Shown here: piece after piece, positions 44,451-52,907 of the stretch
Numbering within the stretch: position 1 is the stretch's first letter
How the letters are laid out: every line of letters begins with the position of its first letter
Assembly: GCF_000426825.1 (NCBI RefSeq)
Contig: NZ_AUGC01000007.1
Location: 1-64,000 of the forward strand
Length of the DNA: 64,000 nt
Direction of reading: 5' to 3'
DNA from: Thermonema rossianum DSM 10300
GTDB lineage: Bacteria; Bacteroidota; Bacteroidia; Cytophagales; Thermonemataceae
The notes under the pieces: generated by a model
What the model was told of the DNA's origin: nothing
Seen by the model: the letters and a program-made list of their open reading frames with translations, nothing else
Database searches by the model: none
Made by a program: the position numbers and the translations under genes

Positions 44451-45995
44451 TTAGAAAAAGTCGCCGTCTTCATCTTCTTCATCGTCAGGGGCTACTCCGC
44501 CCAGCATGCCATTCAAGATGTCTTGAAACTGATGGGCTGCATTCAATTGCTTGCGGCTAATTTGAGAGTATTCGGCCAAACCATGCAGCAAAAACTCCAT
44601 CATGAGTAATTGTTCTTCGCCGGTGAGGGTCTTATGAAAAAGCCGTACGGCTTCCTGTAAACCACTTACCGACTGCAGCTTTTTTCGATACTTTTCTTCG
44701 CTGTCTTCGGCACTCAGTTCAAGGTCGTTTTTTGCGAACCACTCAAGCACCGCCCCATAAGGGTTGGGCATCTTTTCTTTTTTTATCTGCTCCGGTTCAG
44801 GGAACAGCTCTTTGAAAAGGCTGCGGATGGCACGCCCCACCAAATGACGCGCCACGCTGTCGGCGCCTTCTTGCTCGCCCTCATACACCAGTTCTATTTT
44901 ACCGGTAATGGCCGGAATGATATTCCACAGGTCGGCAACACGCGCCGTGGTATGGCTTTGCTTACATAATAAGCAACGCCGCTCGGCCGAGCTCACCAGG
45001 TGCTCATAGGCCGAAATGGTCAAGCGCGCCGACACCCCGCTCTTGGCATCTACATATTCGCTGTGGCGTGCTTCAAAAGCCACCTGCTCTACCAGGTCAC
45101 GCAACAGCTCCGGCACCTTCACCTTTTCTTGCTGCTCTTTGCTCAAGCGTACTTCCTGCGCTGTGATTTTCTTGGCTATATCGCGGCTTTTTGGGTAGTG
45201 TGTCAATATTTGGCTATCGATGCGGTCCTTCAAAGGGGTAATGATACTGCCACGGTTGGTGTAGTCTTCGGGGTTGGCTGTAAAGACAAACTGAATATCC
45301 AAAGGCAGGCGCATTTTGAATCCCCGAATTTGAATGTCGCCCTCCTGCAAGATGTTAAACAAAGCTACTTGAATGCGCGCTTGCAAGTCGGGCAGCTCGT
45401 TCATTACAAAGATGCAGCGATGCGAACGGGGCACCAAGCCGAAATGAATCACCCGCTCGTCGGCATAAGACAGTTTCAAGACGGCCGCCTTGATGGGGTC
45501 TATATCGCCAATTAAATCTGCCACAGACACATCGGGGGTAGCCAGCTTTTCGGTATAGCGTGCTTCGCGCGGCAACCAATCGATGGGCGTATTGTCGCCT
45601 AAGTTGCGCACCTGCTCGCGTGCGTAAAAGGAAAGTGGCTGCAAGGGATCATCGTTGATTTCGCTGCCGGCTATCACGGGAATCACTTCGTCGAGCAGCC
45701 CCACCATCAAGCGGGCAATACGCGTTTTGGCTTGCCCCCGCAACCCCAACAAATTGATATGATGTTTGGCTAAAATAGCCCTTTCGATATCGGGAATAAC
45801 GGTTTCGTCGTAGCCCCAAATGCCATGAAACACAGGGCGCCCTTCCATACGTGCCCGTATGAGATTGCGCCTCAACTCATCTTTGATGCTTTCGGAACGG
45901 TAACCGCTGGCTTTCAACTCGCCCAAGGTGCGTATTTGCAGTTTTTCGGAAGTGCTCAGCTTGTAATATTCACACATAGGGTTATGTTTTTTCAT
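44451..45995 (-). CDS. MoxR/Mg-chelatase-like AAA ATPase
   Basis: A 514-residue AAA protein of a subgroup common in Bacteroidota, often labelled magnesium chelatase or sigma-54 interacting. Walker A reads GLRGQAKT (84-91) with Ala in place of the third Gly. Walker B reads CIFVMNELPDL (194-204) with Asn before Glu. A helical C-terminal part follows and ends in the acidic tail DDEEDEDGDFF. Such ATPases usually work with a von Willebrand factor A partner; none is adjacent. ATG 45977 is an alternative start. Chaperone-like remodelling is inferred from the family. Confidence 0.85.
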   Translation of the reverse strand: MKKHNPMCEYYKLSTSEKLQIRTLGELKASGYRSESIKDELRRNLIRARMEGRPVFHGIWGYDETVIPDIERAILAKHHINLLGLRGQAKTRIARLMVGLLDEVIPVIAGSEINDDPLQPLSFYAREQVRNLGDNTPIDWLPREARYTEKLATPDVSVADLIGDIDPIKAAVLKLSYADERVIHFGLVPRSHRCIFVMNELPDLQARIQVALFNILQEGDIQIRGFKMRLPLDIQFVFTANPEDYTNRGSIITPLKDRIDSQILTHYPKSRDIAKKITAQEVRLSKEQQEKVKVPELLRDLVEQVAFEARHSEYVDAKSGVSARLTISAYEHLVSSAERRCLLCKQSHTTARVADLWNIIPAITGKIELVYEGEQEGADSVARHLVGRAIRSLFKELFPEPEQIKKEKMPNPYGAVLEWFAKNDLELSAEDSEEKYRKKLQSVSGLQEAVRLFHKTLTGEEQLLMMEFLLHGLAEYSQISRKQLNAAHQFQDILNGMLGGVAPDDEEDEDGDFF

Positions 45996-46161
45996 GAAGA
46001 TACTAAATTTGCAGCTTGGAAAAAAAGACATAAAGCAAACTAAACAGAAAGTAAAAAGGTTTTTGATAGAAGCCGGTGGCCTGGTGCGATTCTTGAGGTA
46101 GATGTAAGAAAGCCCCAAGCCCTGCGGTTTGAATGCTTGGTTAAACCTAACCTCAATACTT

Positions 46162-46344
46162 ATGGAAGTAGTGCAAAAAGAACAGCTCATGGAAAAGCGG
46201 ATGCGTTTGTTGGAATTACTACGCACCCGCCATTTATCGCCGGAAACCGAACAGCTGGTGCGGCAGGACTTGCGAGAGGTAGAGCGCAAACTTCTCCAAC
46301 TACAGGAAAGCGAAGCCCTGAAAGACACAAAACTTCAGGGGTGA
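46162..46344 (+). CDS. Small hypothetical coiled-coil protein
   Basis: A possible 60-residue protein rich in Glu, Leu, Arg and Gln, with a heptad-like pattern (MRLLELLRTRHLSPETEQLV then DLREVERKLLQLQE). It has no Cys, no signal peptide and no recognised family. It ends 66 bp before rpsT, upstream of the rpsT promoter. A TAAATTTG box lies far upstream at 46004-46011. The codon pattern looks coding, but support is modest. Confidence 0.4.
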   Translation: MEVVQKEQLMEKRMRLLELLRTRHLSPETEQLVRQDLREVERKLLQLQESEALKDTKLQG

Positions 46345-46346
46345 AG

Positions 46347-46378
46347 TTTGTAAAATCGAAATGAGTCTTATATATTTG
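46347..46378 (+). promoter_or_regulatory. rpsT promoter (-33/-7)
   Basis: TTTG at 46347-46350 and TATATTTG at 46371-46378 with a 20-bp spacer are a textbook Bacteroidota promoter, 33 bp before the rpsT ATG. Confidence 0.85.
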
Positions 46379-46410
46379 CGTCCCTAAGTGATTAACCGAA
46401 AACAAGAGCA

Positions 46411-46665
46411 ATGGCAAATCTGAAGTCAGCAAAAAAGAGAATGCGTCAAGCTGAGAAGCGTCGCTTGCACAATCGTTACTATAAAAAAACGACCAAAACG
46501 TTCATGAAGCGACTCTTCGCAACGACTGACAAGACCGAAGCGCAAGAGCTGTTGAAGAAAGTAAGCTCTATGTTGGACAAACTTGCAAAGCGCAACATCA
46601 TCCACAAAAACAAAGCTGCGCGTCATAAGTCGCAATTGTACAAGCACGTCAATAGCTTGGCGTAA
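46411..46665 (+). CDS. rpsT: 30S ribosomal protein S20
   Basis: An 84-residue basic protein starting MANLKSAKKRMRQAEKRR and ending HKSQLYKHVNSLA, which is typical of bS20. It binds 16S rRNA early in 30S assembly. It is a single gene with a strong promoter upstream and a terminator downstream. Its codons favour CGT and GCA more than most neighbours, as expected for high expression. Confidence 0.97.
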   Translation: MANLKSAKKRMRQAEKRRLHNRYYKKTTKTFMKRLFATTDKTEAQELLKKVSSMLDKLAKRNIIHKNKAARHKSQLYKHVNSLA

Positions 46666-46701
46666 GCAACGGCACAGTAAGACATTTTTATTGATAGCCG
46701 G

Positions 46702-46728
46702 GCGAGTGATTCTGTCACTCGCTTTTTT
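46702..46728 (+). terminator. Intrinsic terminator after rpsT
   Basis: GCGAGTGA pairs with TCACTCGC around five bases, followed by six Ts. Confidence 0.9.
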
Positions 46729-46820
46729 ATTTTTTCATTTTCTATCTCTCTGATTTTTAGGCAAAGCGGCATTTTTTGCTTATCTTCCTTTCTCCACTAC
46801 GCCCCAAAAAGAGAACACCT

Positions 46821-47522
46821 ATGGAAGAGAAGCAAGCCCCTTATTTGCGCATCCAAGACCTGGCCGCTGATGATCGCCCCCGTGAAAAGATGCTTCAAAA
46901 AGGCAAGAATGCCTTAAGCGACGCCGAACTGCTGGCCATACTCATCGGTTCGGGCACACGCCAAAAAAGTGCTTTGGATTTGGCACGTGAGCTATTGCAA
47001 AAAAATGGCAACAGCCTGCAGCGTCTGGCAAGAAATGACCTGCACGACCTGATGAAAACCAAGGGCATAGGTAAAGCCAAAGCCATTACGATTGCAGCAG
47101 CCCTGGAGCTGTCGCGGCGCCTCAAAGCTACCCACCAAGCAACCCAAGCCATCACTTCCTCGAACGATGCCTTCACCGCCTTTTATCCTTATCTGGCGCA
47201 CCTCAGCCATGAAGAGTTTTGGATACTGCTGCTGAACCGTGCCAACAAACCCATTTGCCCGCCCTTGCAAATCAGCAAAGGGGGATTAAGCGGCACCATC
47301 ACCGATATACGTTTGATTTTCAAGCATGCCATAGAACACCTGGCCAACAGTTTGATTATAGCACACAATCATCCGGCAGGCACACCCTATCCCAGTGAAA
47401 GCGACAAACAAATTACCCGGCGCATAGCAGAAGCCGGCTCCCTTTTTAATATTCAGCTGTTGGACCACCTCATTTTATTTGAAGAAGACTTCTTTAGCTT
47501 TCGAGAAGCAGGACTGCTATAA
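46821..47522 (+). CDS. radC: RadC-family JAB/MPN domain protein
   Basis: A 233-residue protein of the RadC family. The N-terminal helix-hairpin-helix part has KNALSDAELLAILIGSGT and LMKTKGIGKAKAITI. The C-terminal JAMM metallo-domain carries HNHPAGTPYPSESD, with the HxHx(n)D zinc ligands. Despite the name, a role in DNA repair is not established; JAMM chemistry suggests isopeptidase or amidase activity. The start at 46821 gives the usual N-terminus. The CBS gene follows. Confidence 0.94.
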   Translation: MEEKQAPYLRIQDLAADDRPREKMLQKGKNALSDAELLAILIGSGTRQKSALDLARELLQKNGNSLQRLARNDLHDLMKTKGIGKAKAITIAAALELSRRLKATHQATQAITSSNDAFTAFYPYLAHLSHEEFWILLLNRANKPICPPLQISKGGLSGTITDIRLIFKHAIEHLANSLIIAHNHPAGTPYPSESDKQITRRIAEAGSLFNIQLLDHLILFEEDFFSFREAGLL

Positions 47523-47643
47523 AATATTTATACAATTTTACACACAAAAACAAACGATTCTTTTGACCAAAGAAAGAAAAAGTGTATCTTTTTATACACA
47601 AACAACAAGTTTGTATTTTTTCATTCACCAAATTCTTAAACCT

Positions 47644-48054
47644 ATGCTGCGACGCAAACCCGTCACCGATTACATGACCCCCCTTAGCCGGCTTATCGTT
47701 TTTCATCCCGGGCAAAACATTTTGGAAGCCATCAGCCTGTTGATTAAACACAAGATCTCCGGCGGCCCGGTGGTCAATCAATACAATGAACTCGTGGGCA
47801 TGCTCTCTGAAAAAGACTGCTTGCGTGTATTGATCGACAGCCTTTACAATGACCTGCCCCCGGGCAAGGTAGAAGACTACATGAGCAAAAAAGTAGAGGT
47901 GGTTACCTCCGACAAAAGCATTTTACAAGTGGCCGAAATGTTCTTAAACACCCATTTCAAGCGCTTTCCCGTGGTCGATCACGACGGCAACCTTCTGGGG
48001 CAAATCAGCCGTGCCGATGTATTGCGCGCCACCAACGACATCCCCATGCATTAG
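47644..48054 (+). CDS. CBS-domain pair protein
   Basis: A 136-residue protein made of two CBS domains. The first is in VTDYMTPLSRLIVFHPGQNI to GMLSEKDCLRVLI, the second in VEDYMSKKVEVVTSDKSI to GQISRADVLRA. CBS pairs bind adenosine nucleotides and regulate partner proteins; no partner is fused here. It ends 4 bp inside the convergent VOC gene. Upstream in-frame sequence is AT-rich and not CBS-like, so 47644 is chosen. Confidence 0.9.
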   Translation: MLRRKPVTDYMTPLSRLIVFHPGQNILEAISLLIKHKISGGPVVNQYNELVGMLSEKDCLRVLIDSLYNDLPPGKVEDYMSKKVEVVTSDKSILQVAEMFLNTHFKRFPVVDHDGNLLGQISRADVLRATNDIPMH

Positions 48055-48773
48055 TCAGCTTCTATTTTCAGGCTATAAGGATAGCCCATAGAAGGGAAAT
48101 GGCGGGCAGTAAATACTTTTTGGGCAGATGCGTGCTGCACAAGCACTTGCATGGGAAATATGCAGGCGGGGCGTCGGGTAGGAAACCACGCCCTCCCTTT
48201 TTTTACCAAAATGAACAAGCCGTGCGGATCGCCCATGGCAGCAAAATTTTGACTGCCGCTCTCGGTGTAGTAAAGCGGCAATTGAAGTTTATCCTGCATA
48301 TCCTGCACAGCAGCAGGCACGTCGTCGAGCACCCAGCCTATTTCCGATACCGACAAGATATGTGCTGCATGAAAAGGCTCTGTGCGCGCCGTTTCTTTCA
48401 AATCATGGCGGGCAATAAATTCCACAATGTTGCCTGCCGGGTCAAAGAAATAAAAAGAATGTGCATTCCAATTTTTAAAATCATGCACCACGATGCCATG
48501 CCATTCAATCGGCACAATGCCTTTATGCTGTACCCATTGCAGTGCTTCATCGATTTTGTTCTCTGCAATATTAAAGGCAAAATGATAGAAAGGTTTTCCT
48601 TGCGAAGCCTTTGAGAAGGTAAGCAACGTACCTTCAAGCGCAATGGTAAAGCTTTGTGAATCAATCCCTCGCTGCTGTGAAGGTCGCCCGGCAGGCAATT
48701 CCAGTCTGTTTATATAGAAATGATACAAATCTGCCAAACAGTGCGTTTCTATGTCAAGCGCTCTTATTTTCAT
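48051..48773 (-). CDS. VOC-superfamily (glyoxalase-like) protein
   Basis: A 240-residue protein with one clear VOC fold module (KPFYHFAFNIAENKIDEAL, AHSFYFFDPAGNIVEFIAR) and a second, weaker one after HILSVSEIGWVLDDV. The HSFYFFDPAGNIVEF segment supplies the typical terminal Glu metal ligand. VOC proteins include glyoxalases, dioxygenases and resistance proteins; the reaction here is unknown. It lies downstream of the MFS gene on the same strand, and its end overlaps the CBS gene by 4 bp. Confidence 0.8.
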   Translation of the reverse strand: MKIRALDIETHCLADLYHFYINRLELPAGRPSQQRGIDSQSFTIALEGTLLTFSKASQGKPFYHFAFNIAENKIDEALQWVQHKGIVPIEWHGIVVHDFKNWNAHSFYFFDPAGNIVEFIARHDLKETARTEPFHAAHILSVSEIGWVLDDVPAAVQDMQDKLQLPLYYTESGSQNFAAMGDPHGLFILVKKGRAWFPTRRPACIFPMQVLVQHASAQKVFTARHFPSMGYPYSLKIEAD

Positions 48774-48884
48774 AGTTTCAAACGGTTGTACATACAAAAA
48801 CCTCCCTGCCTTGTCTGTTCCACCAAAAAGATAATCAAATTCAAGGACTTATTTCCTCTCAAGCACCTTCCTTCCACAAACCGC

Positions 48885-50105
48885 TCACAGCCTTGCGGGC
48901 AAACGCAGGCGTAAAACCAAAGCCGAAGCCAAAGTAAGCGCCCCTACTACCAAAAAAGCCACCTCTATGCTCCATTCGTCGGCAAGCCACCCCGAAAGCA
49001 GGGCGCCGCCGACATAGCCCAAGTCACGCCACAAGCGATAAATGCCCAAATAACGGGCACGGGCATAAGGCGACACCACCCCGGCAATGGTTGCCAAAAA
49101 AGTAGGATACACCATAGCCGTGCCCACACCAAGCGCTATCAGAGCACCAACTATCAAAAACGAAAAGGAAGGCAGCATTACCAAGCCCGCTATGGCTATG
49201 CCTTGCAAAGCCATGCCACCCCATAAAAGCGGCCGCTTCGGTAGGCGGTCCGCCAGCGGACCGGTAAACAGTTGTCCAATGCCCCACACCGCCGGATAAA
49301 TCCCCGCCAACAGACCTATATCACCCAAGCCGTCATATTGCTTGGCCAACCAAACAGGCAACAGCCCCCACAATACCCCGTCATTCAAATTATTCACAAA
49401 GCCCCCCTGCACCACCGCACCTATGATGCGTCTGCGTGTCGTTTCTTTCCACGCCGGCGACAAATGTGAAGTAACCTTTTCTTCCAAATGCATAAAAATG
49501 GTGGTATCCCGCACCAGCCCCCATGACAGCAACAACCCCAAGCCGGCAAGCCCCAGCGTCAGCCAGAAGGCAGCCTCCCACTGATATTGCTCTGCCAGGC
49601 GTGCAGCCCCCCATGAAGCAAGCCCTACCGCCATATAACCGGCAAACTCATTTAAGCCCATAGCCAAACCTCGTTGCCTGTGCCCGGCAAGGTCTATTTT
49701 CATAATCACGGTACTTGTCCATGCAATGCCTTGGCTCATGCCTAAAAAGAGATTGGCAATCAAAATCAGGTGCCATGAGGTGGCATACATCAACAACCAC
49801 GGCACGGGCAATGCCAATGCCCACCCCAGCAGCAAAAGGGGCTTCCGCCCATAGCGATTGGCATTTTTGCCCATCCAATAGTTGGTAAGGGCTTTAGCCA
49901 AACCAAAGGCAGCAACAAACAGCAACAGCACTGCGTATGAGTGTATGCCCATTTGCTCCTGCGCCATCAAAGGCAATACGGCGCGCTCCACCCCCAGCAC
50001 AGCCCCCACCAGCATATTTACAAATACCAGCAAGCTGAATTGACGATAATTCTGCCTCAACCCTAACTGTAATCCGCCTTTCTTTTGTGGTGTATTGATC
50101 TGCAT
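48885..50105 (-). CDS. MFS transporter
   Basis: A 406-residue major facilitator with about 12 transmembrane helices. It shows the A-motif-like YWMGKNANRYGRKPLLLLGW between helices 2 and 3 and a matching GPLADRLPKRPLLWGG in the second half. The substrate cannot be told. The start 50105 begins MQINTPQKKGG. The VOC gene lies downstream on the same strand after about 110 bp. Confidence 0.9.
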   Translation of the reverse strand: MQINTPQKKGGLQLGLRQNYRQFSLLVFVNMLVGAVLGVERAVLPLMAQEQMGIHSYAVLLLFVAAFGLAKALTNYWMGKNANRYGRKPLLLLGWALALPVPWLLMYATSWHLILIANLFLGMSQGIAWTSTVIMKIDLAGHRQRGLAMGLNEFAGYMAVGLASWGAARLAEQYQWEAAFWLTLGLAGLGLLLSWGLVRDTTIFMHLEEKVTSHLSPAWKETTRRRIIGAVVQGGFVNNLNDGVLWGLLPVWLAKQYDGLGDIGLLAGIYPAVWGIGQLFTGPLADRLPKRPLLWGGMALQGIAIAGLVMLPSFSFLIVGALIALGVGTAMVYPTFLATIAGVVSPYARARYLGIYRLWRDLGYVGGALLSGWLADEWSIEVAFLVVGALTLASALVLRLRLPARL

Positions 50106-50200
50106 ACCTTAAAGAATAAACTGCCCAAAGAACTATTTTATGAAACAATTTTCATACAAAAAAATTCAAGCCACGTGTGATGCAAACGACAATTTCTTAG

Positions 50201-50208
50201 TAGCTTTG
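50201..50208 (+). promoter_or_regulatory. Putative -7 box of the 50270 gene
   Basis: TAGCTTTG fits TAnnTTTG, about 60 bp before the ATG of the small secreted protein gene. Confidence 0.4.
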
Positions 50209-50269
50209 AGTAGTAAGTAAAATACGGTTGCTCATTGCACTTTATGTAGGACTTAAAAAAACACGCCTT

Positions 50270-50776
50270 ATGAAACGCTTTGCATTCACGCTTTTCTTGT
50301 TGCTTGCTTTGACTATGGCAAGCCATGCACAACGCTACAAAGACCCTGTTTTGCGCCAATGCGCCGGTATGGTACAAGACGACAGCAGCCGGGCAATACT
50401 CAACCGCCTGGGCACCGATTTTAACATCAGCGAGTGGGCGCATACGCTTTACCGCAAGTGTGAAGCCACCCTTGACAAGAAAAACCCCAAGTATTTGCTC
50501 GACATTGCACGCGCCGAGCAGACGGCACGCGACCTGCTGTATCTGTCGAGCCAGTGCGAGGGCAACAAGGCATGGCGTCGCATCCGCCCCGACCTGGAAC
50601 AAATCGTAGCGGTATATGAAGAAGTGGAAGTGCAAGAACATGTGGAAGAATCGCAAGCCGGCGGCTTTGAAGGCTTGTTTGAAGAAGAAGAAAGCGAACA
50701 GGTCAGCTTCAGTTTAAACAAAGTACGGAAGCTGAAAAACAAATATCTGTCTGTCAGCAAGAAAGCCAAGCCATAG
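50270..50776 (+). CDS. Secreted protein of unknown function
   Basis: A 168-residue protein with a signal peptide (1-20, ending SHAQ). The mature part has two Cys in its central helical region (YRKCEATLD, SSQCEGNKA) that might pair. An acidic stretch (EEVEVQEHVEES and EEEESEQ) leads to a basic end (KVRKLKNKYLSVSKKAKP). No family was recognised. It lies just upstream of the tRNA genes but is separated from them by their promoter. Confidence 0.7.
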   Translation: MKRFAFTLFLLLALTMASHAQRYKDPVLRQCAGMVQDDSSRAILNRLGTDFNISEWAHTLYRKCEATLDKKNPKYLLDIARAEQTARDLLYLSSQCEGNKAWRRIRPDLEQIVAVYEEVEVQEHVEESQAGGFEGLFEEEESEQVSFSLNKVRKLKNKYLSVSKKAKP

Positions 50777-50796
50777 CAAAAAAAATTAACAAATTA

Positions 50797-50828
50797 TTTG
50801 GCGGGTATTTCAGAAAACACTACTTTTG
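50797..50828 (+). promoter_or_regulatory. tRNA operon promoter (-33/-7)
   Basis: TTTG at 50797-50800 and TACTTTTG at 50821-50828 with an exact 20-bp spacer. The tRNA-Gly gene starts 33 bp downstream. Confidence 0.8.
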
Positions 50829-50861
50829 TATCGCTTTTCAGCCACGAAGGCGATACAAGAA

Positions 50862-50934
50862 GCGAAAGTAGCTCAGTTGGTAGAGCGCAACCTTGCCAAG
50901 GTTGAGGTCGCGGGTTCGAATCCCGTCTTTCGCT
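50862..50934 (+). tRNA. tRNA-Gly (GCC)
   Basis: A 73-nt cloverleaf: acceptor GCGAAAG/CTTTCGC, D arm GCTC-AGTTGGTA-GAGC, anticodon stem CAACC/GGTTG with loop TTGCCAA (anticodon GCC), T arm with GGTTCGAATCC. CCA is not encoded. Confidence 0.97.
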
Positions 50935-50947
50935 CTTTTTTCATTTA

Positions 50948-51034
50948 GCCGGGGTGGTGGAATTGGTAGACACGCAAGACTTAAAATCTTGTGAGCCCTA
51001 AAGGCTCGTGCGGGTTCGAGTCCCGCCCCTGGTA
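50948..51034 (+). tRNA. tRNA-Leu (TAA)
   Basis: An 87-nt class II tRNA. Acceptor GCCGGGG pairs with CCCTGGT (two G-T pairs). The anticodon loop CTTAAAA gives TAA. A long variable arm (GAGCCCTAAAGGCTC) and a T arm GGTTCGAGTCC follow. CCA is not encoded. It is co-transcribed with tRNA-Gly, 13 nt downstream. Confidence 0.97.
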
Positions 51035-51055
51035 CTTCACTTATCCTCCTTTGTT

Positions 51056-51085
51056 AAAAGCGTGCCAAAAAGCACGCTTTTTTTC
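51056..51085 (+). terminator. Terminator of the tRNA operon
   Basis: AAAAGCGTGC pairs with GCACGCTTTT around CAAAAA, and more Ts follow. Confidence 0.9.
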
Positions 51086-51253
51086 TTTTTTGCCCCCTAT
51101 AGTGCAGTAGCTGTGTTTTTGTCAGCTCCTGCCCTGTCTGCTTTTTACGACAAAAAGGCAGACCATGCATAACATTTTGCCTATATGCACGTTTTTTGCA
51201 AACAAAAATCAATAAAGAAATTTTCTTATCTTAAAAATGAAGGATATATTTCT

Positions 51254-51856
51254 ATGATAACCCAGCCAACCAAAAATATGCCGTACACCAGAGAAGAAAA
51301 ATACAGAATCTTCAACGAAGAGCTTCTGCCACATGCAGATGCCATGTATAACTCTGCTCTTCGTCTTACCTTAGACGAAGACGACGCCAAGGACCTGGTA
51401 CAAGAAACCTATCTGAAAGCATTCCGCTTTTTAGACTCATTCCAGCAAGGAACCAATGCCAAAGCGTGGTTGTTCAGAATATTAAAAAACAGCTTCATCA
51501 ATAACTTTCGCAAGAAAAGTAAAGAACCTGCGAAAGTAGATTATCAAGAAGTAGAGTCATTCTATAATTCCGATGAAGCCGATAACAGCCGGTTGTCTGT
51601 AACTACGGACTTGCGTAGCGAAACCGTACAGGACAAAATAGGCGACGAGGTGGCTACGGCCCTCAACAGCCTGCCGGTAGATTTCCGGATAGTGATTATT
51701 TTGTGCGATATTGAGGGCTTTACTTACGAAGAAATGTCCAAAATATTGGACATCCCTATCGGTACCGTACGCTCGAGGTTGCACCGCGCACGCAACCTGT
51801 TAAAAGAAAAGTTGCGCGACTATGCCAAGAAGATGGGATATTTAAAAAATGCATAA
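51254..51856 (+). CDS. ECF RNA polymerase sigma factor
   Basis: A 200-residue sigma-70 family ECF factor. Region 2 contains LRLTLDEDDAKDLVQETYLK and GTNAKAWLFRILKNSFINNF. Region 4 contains LPVDFRIVIILCDIEGFTY and IPIGTVRSRLHRARNLLKEK. The sequence fits a conserved Bacteroidota ECF group. The start at 51254 (MITQPTKN) is preferred to the AT-rich extension. It overlaps the anti-sigma gene by 8 bp, the usual pairing. Envelope or stress control is inferred from the pairing. Confidence 0.93.
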   Translation: MITQPTKNMPYTREEKYRIFNEELLPHADAMYNSALRLTLDEDDAKDLVQETYLKAFRFLDSFQQGTNAKAWLFRILKNSFINNFRKKSKEPAKVDYQEVESFYNSDEADNSRLSVTTDLRSETVQDKIGDEVATALNSLPVDFRIVIILCDIEGFTYEEMSKILDIPIGTVRSRLHRARNLLKEKLRDYAKKMGYLKNA

Positions 51857-52154
51857 AACCATGTCGAAGGAAACGAGTAACGAAACCACCAAGATGCCCA
51901 TGACCGGAGAAAAGAAGATATGTGACAACTTCAGCTGGGAGGGCATCTATCTTTATCTGGACGGCCAGGTAAGTGAAGAGCAAAAGCGCCAAATAGACGA
52001 ACACATGCGCAAATGCCTTTTTTGCAACGATTGCAAAGAGCTGGAAGAAACCATCCGTTCCATTTTAAAAATCAAAGTGAGTGCCCAGTGCCCCTGCGAG
52101 CTATTGGAAGCCATCAAACAAAAGATAGAAGAAGAAAGCGGTCAAGGTTCATAA
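51849..52154 (+). CDS. Zinc-finger anti-sigma factor (ZAS type)
   Basis: A 101-residue soluble protein with a ZAS-like zinc site: Cys in KKICDNFSW, then HMRKCLFCNDC giving HxxxCxxC. Hydrophobic membrane segments are absent, so it would hold the upstream sigma factor in the cytoplasm and probably release it by a redox or zinc change. The start overlaps the sigma gene by 8 bp. Two additional Cys (AQCPCE) occur later. This is the standard position for an anti-sigma partner. Confidence 0.85.
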   Translation: MHKTMSKETSNETTKMPMTGEKKICDNFSWEGIYLYLDGQVSEEQKRQIDEHMRKCLFCNDCKELEETIRSILKIKVSAQCPCELLEAIKQKIEEESGQGS

Positions 52155-52170
52155 AGACAGCCTATTTTTC

Positions 52171-52178
52171 TATTTTTG
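52171..52178 (+). promoter_or_regulatory. Putative gmk -7 box
   Basis: TATTTTTG fits TAnnTTTG, 27 bp before the gmk start, so gmk may be transcribed apart from the sigma pair. Confidence 0.45.
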
Positions 52179-52205
52179 CACTCTCACCGAACGATAAGCA
52201 CAGGC

Positions 52206-52826
52206 ATGTCAAGCGACAAACAAGGTAAAATCATCATTTTTTCAGCCCCCTCGGGTGCAGGCAAAACCACCATCGTCAAGCATTTATTAGCCAAGTTTCC
52301 TGACAAATTGGCATTTTCTATTTCTGCCTGTACCCGCCCCCGCCGGGGACGCACCGAAGAGCATGGCAAAGATTATTACTTCTTCACCCCGGAAGAGTTC
52401 CGCGAAAAAATCAAAAACAACGAATTTGTAGAGTGGGAAGAAGTGTATCCCGGGGCTTATTACGGCACTTTGAAGTCCGAAATACAGCGCATCTGGAATG
52501 AAGGCAAGCACGTTGTCTGCGACGTGGACGTAAAAGGGGGACTCAAACTAAAAAACTATTACGGCGACCATGCGCTGGCTGTTTTCGTGAAAGTACCCAG
52601 CTTGGATATCCTGCGGCAACGCCTGATGCAGCGCCAAACCGAAACCGACGCCAGCATAGAAACCCGCATGGCTAAAGCCTCCTATGAAATGTCCTTCGAA
52701 CCGGAGTTCGACGTGGTACTGGTCAACGACAATCTGGAAAAAACCTTTGAAGAAGCCGAGCGGCTGGTACTGCATTTCATTGAAACCGGCAAAATATTGC
52801 ACCCCACCGAAAAGCAGGCAGAATAA
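52206..52826 (+). CDS. gmk: Guanylate kinase
   Basis: A 206-residue kinase converting GMP to GDP. The P-loop is [17 protein letters not shown] and the GMP-binding part has [20 protein letters not shown] and GAYYGT. Length and start (52206) fit the family. It lies 51 bp after the anti-sigma gene and has a likely own promoter. Confidence 0.96.
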   Translation: MSSDKQGKIIIFSAPSGAGKTTIVKHLLAKFPDKLAFSISACTRPRRGRTEEHGKDYYFFTPEEFREKIKNNEFVEWEEVYPGAYYGTLKSEIQRIWNEGKHVVCDVDVKGGLKLKNYYGDHALAVFVKVPSLDILRQRLMQRQTETDASIETRMAKASYEMSFEPEFDVVLVNDNLEKTFEEAERLVLHFIETGKILHPTEKQAE

Positions 52827-52854
52827 GTAGAAGCATAAAAGCACACAAACACCG

Positions 52855-52887
52855 AAGGGCAGCCCTTGAGCTGCCCTTGGCTTTATT
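52855..52887. terminator. Bidirectional terminator between gmk and the nitroreductase gene
   Basis: AAGGGCAGC pairs perfectly with GCTGCCCTT around six bases, followed on the plus strand by a T-rich stretch. It separates convergent genes. Confidence 0.75.
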
Positions 52888-52907
52888 TTGATTACTCCAA
52901 ACACTAT

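Noticed and set aside
46137-46364. Second small frame overlapping the 46162 candidate
   Set aside because: It has a less coherent composition than the coiled-coil frame, and only one can be real.
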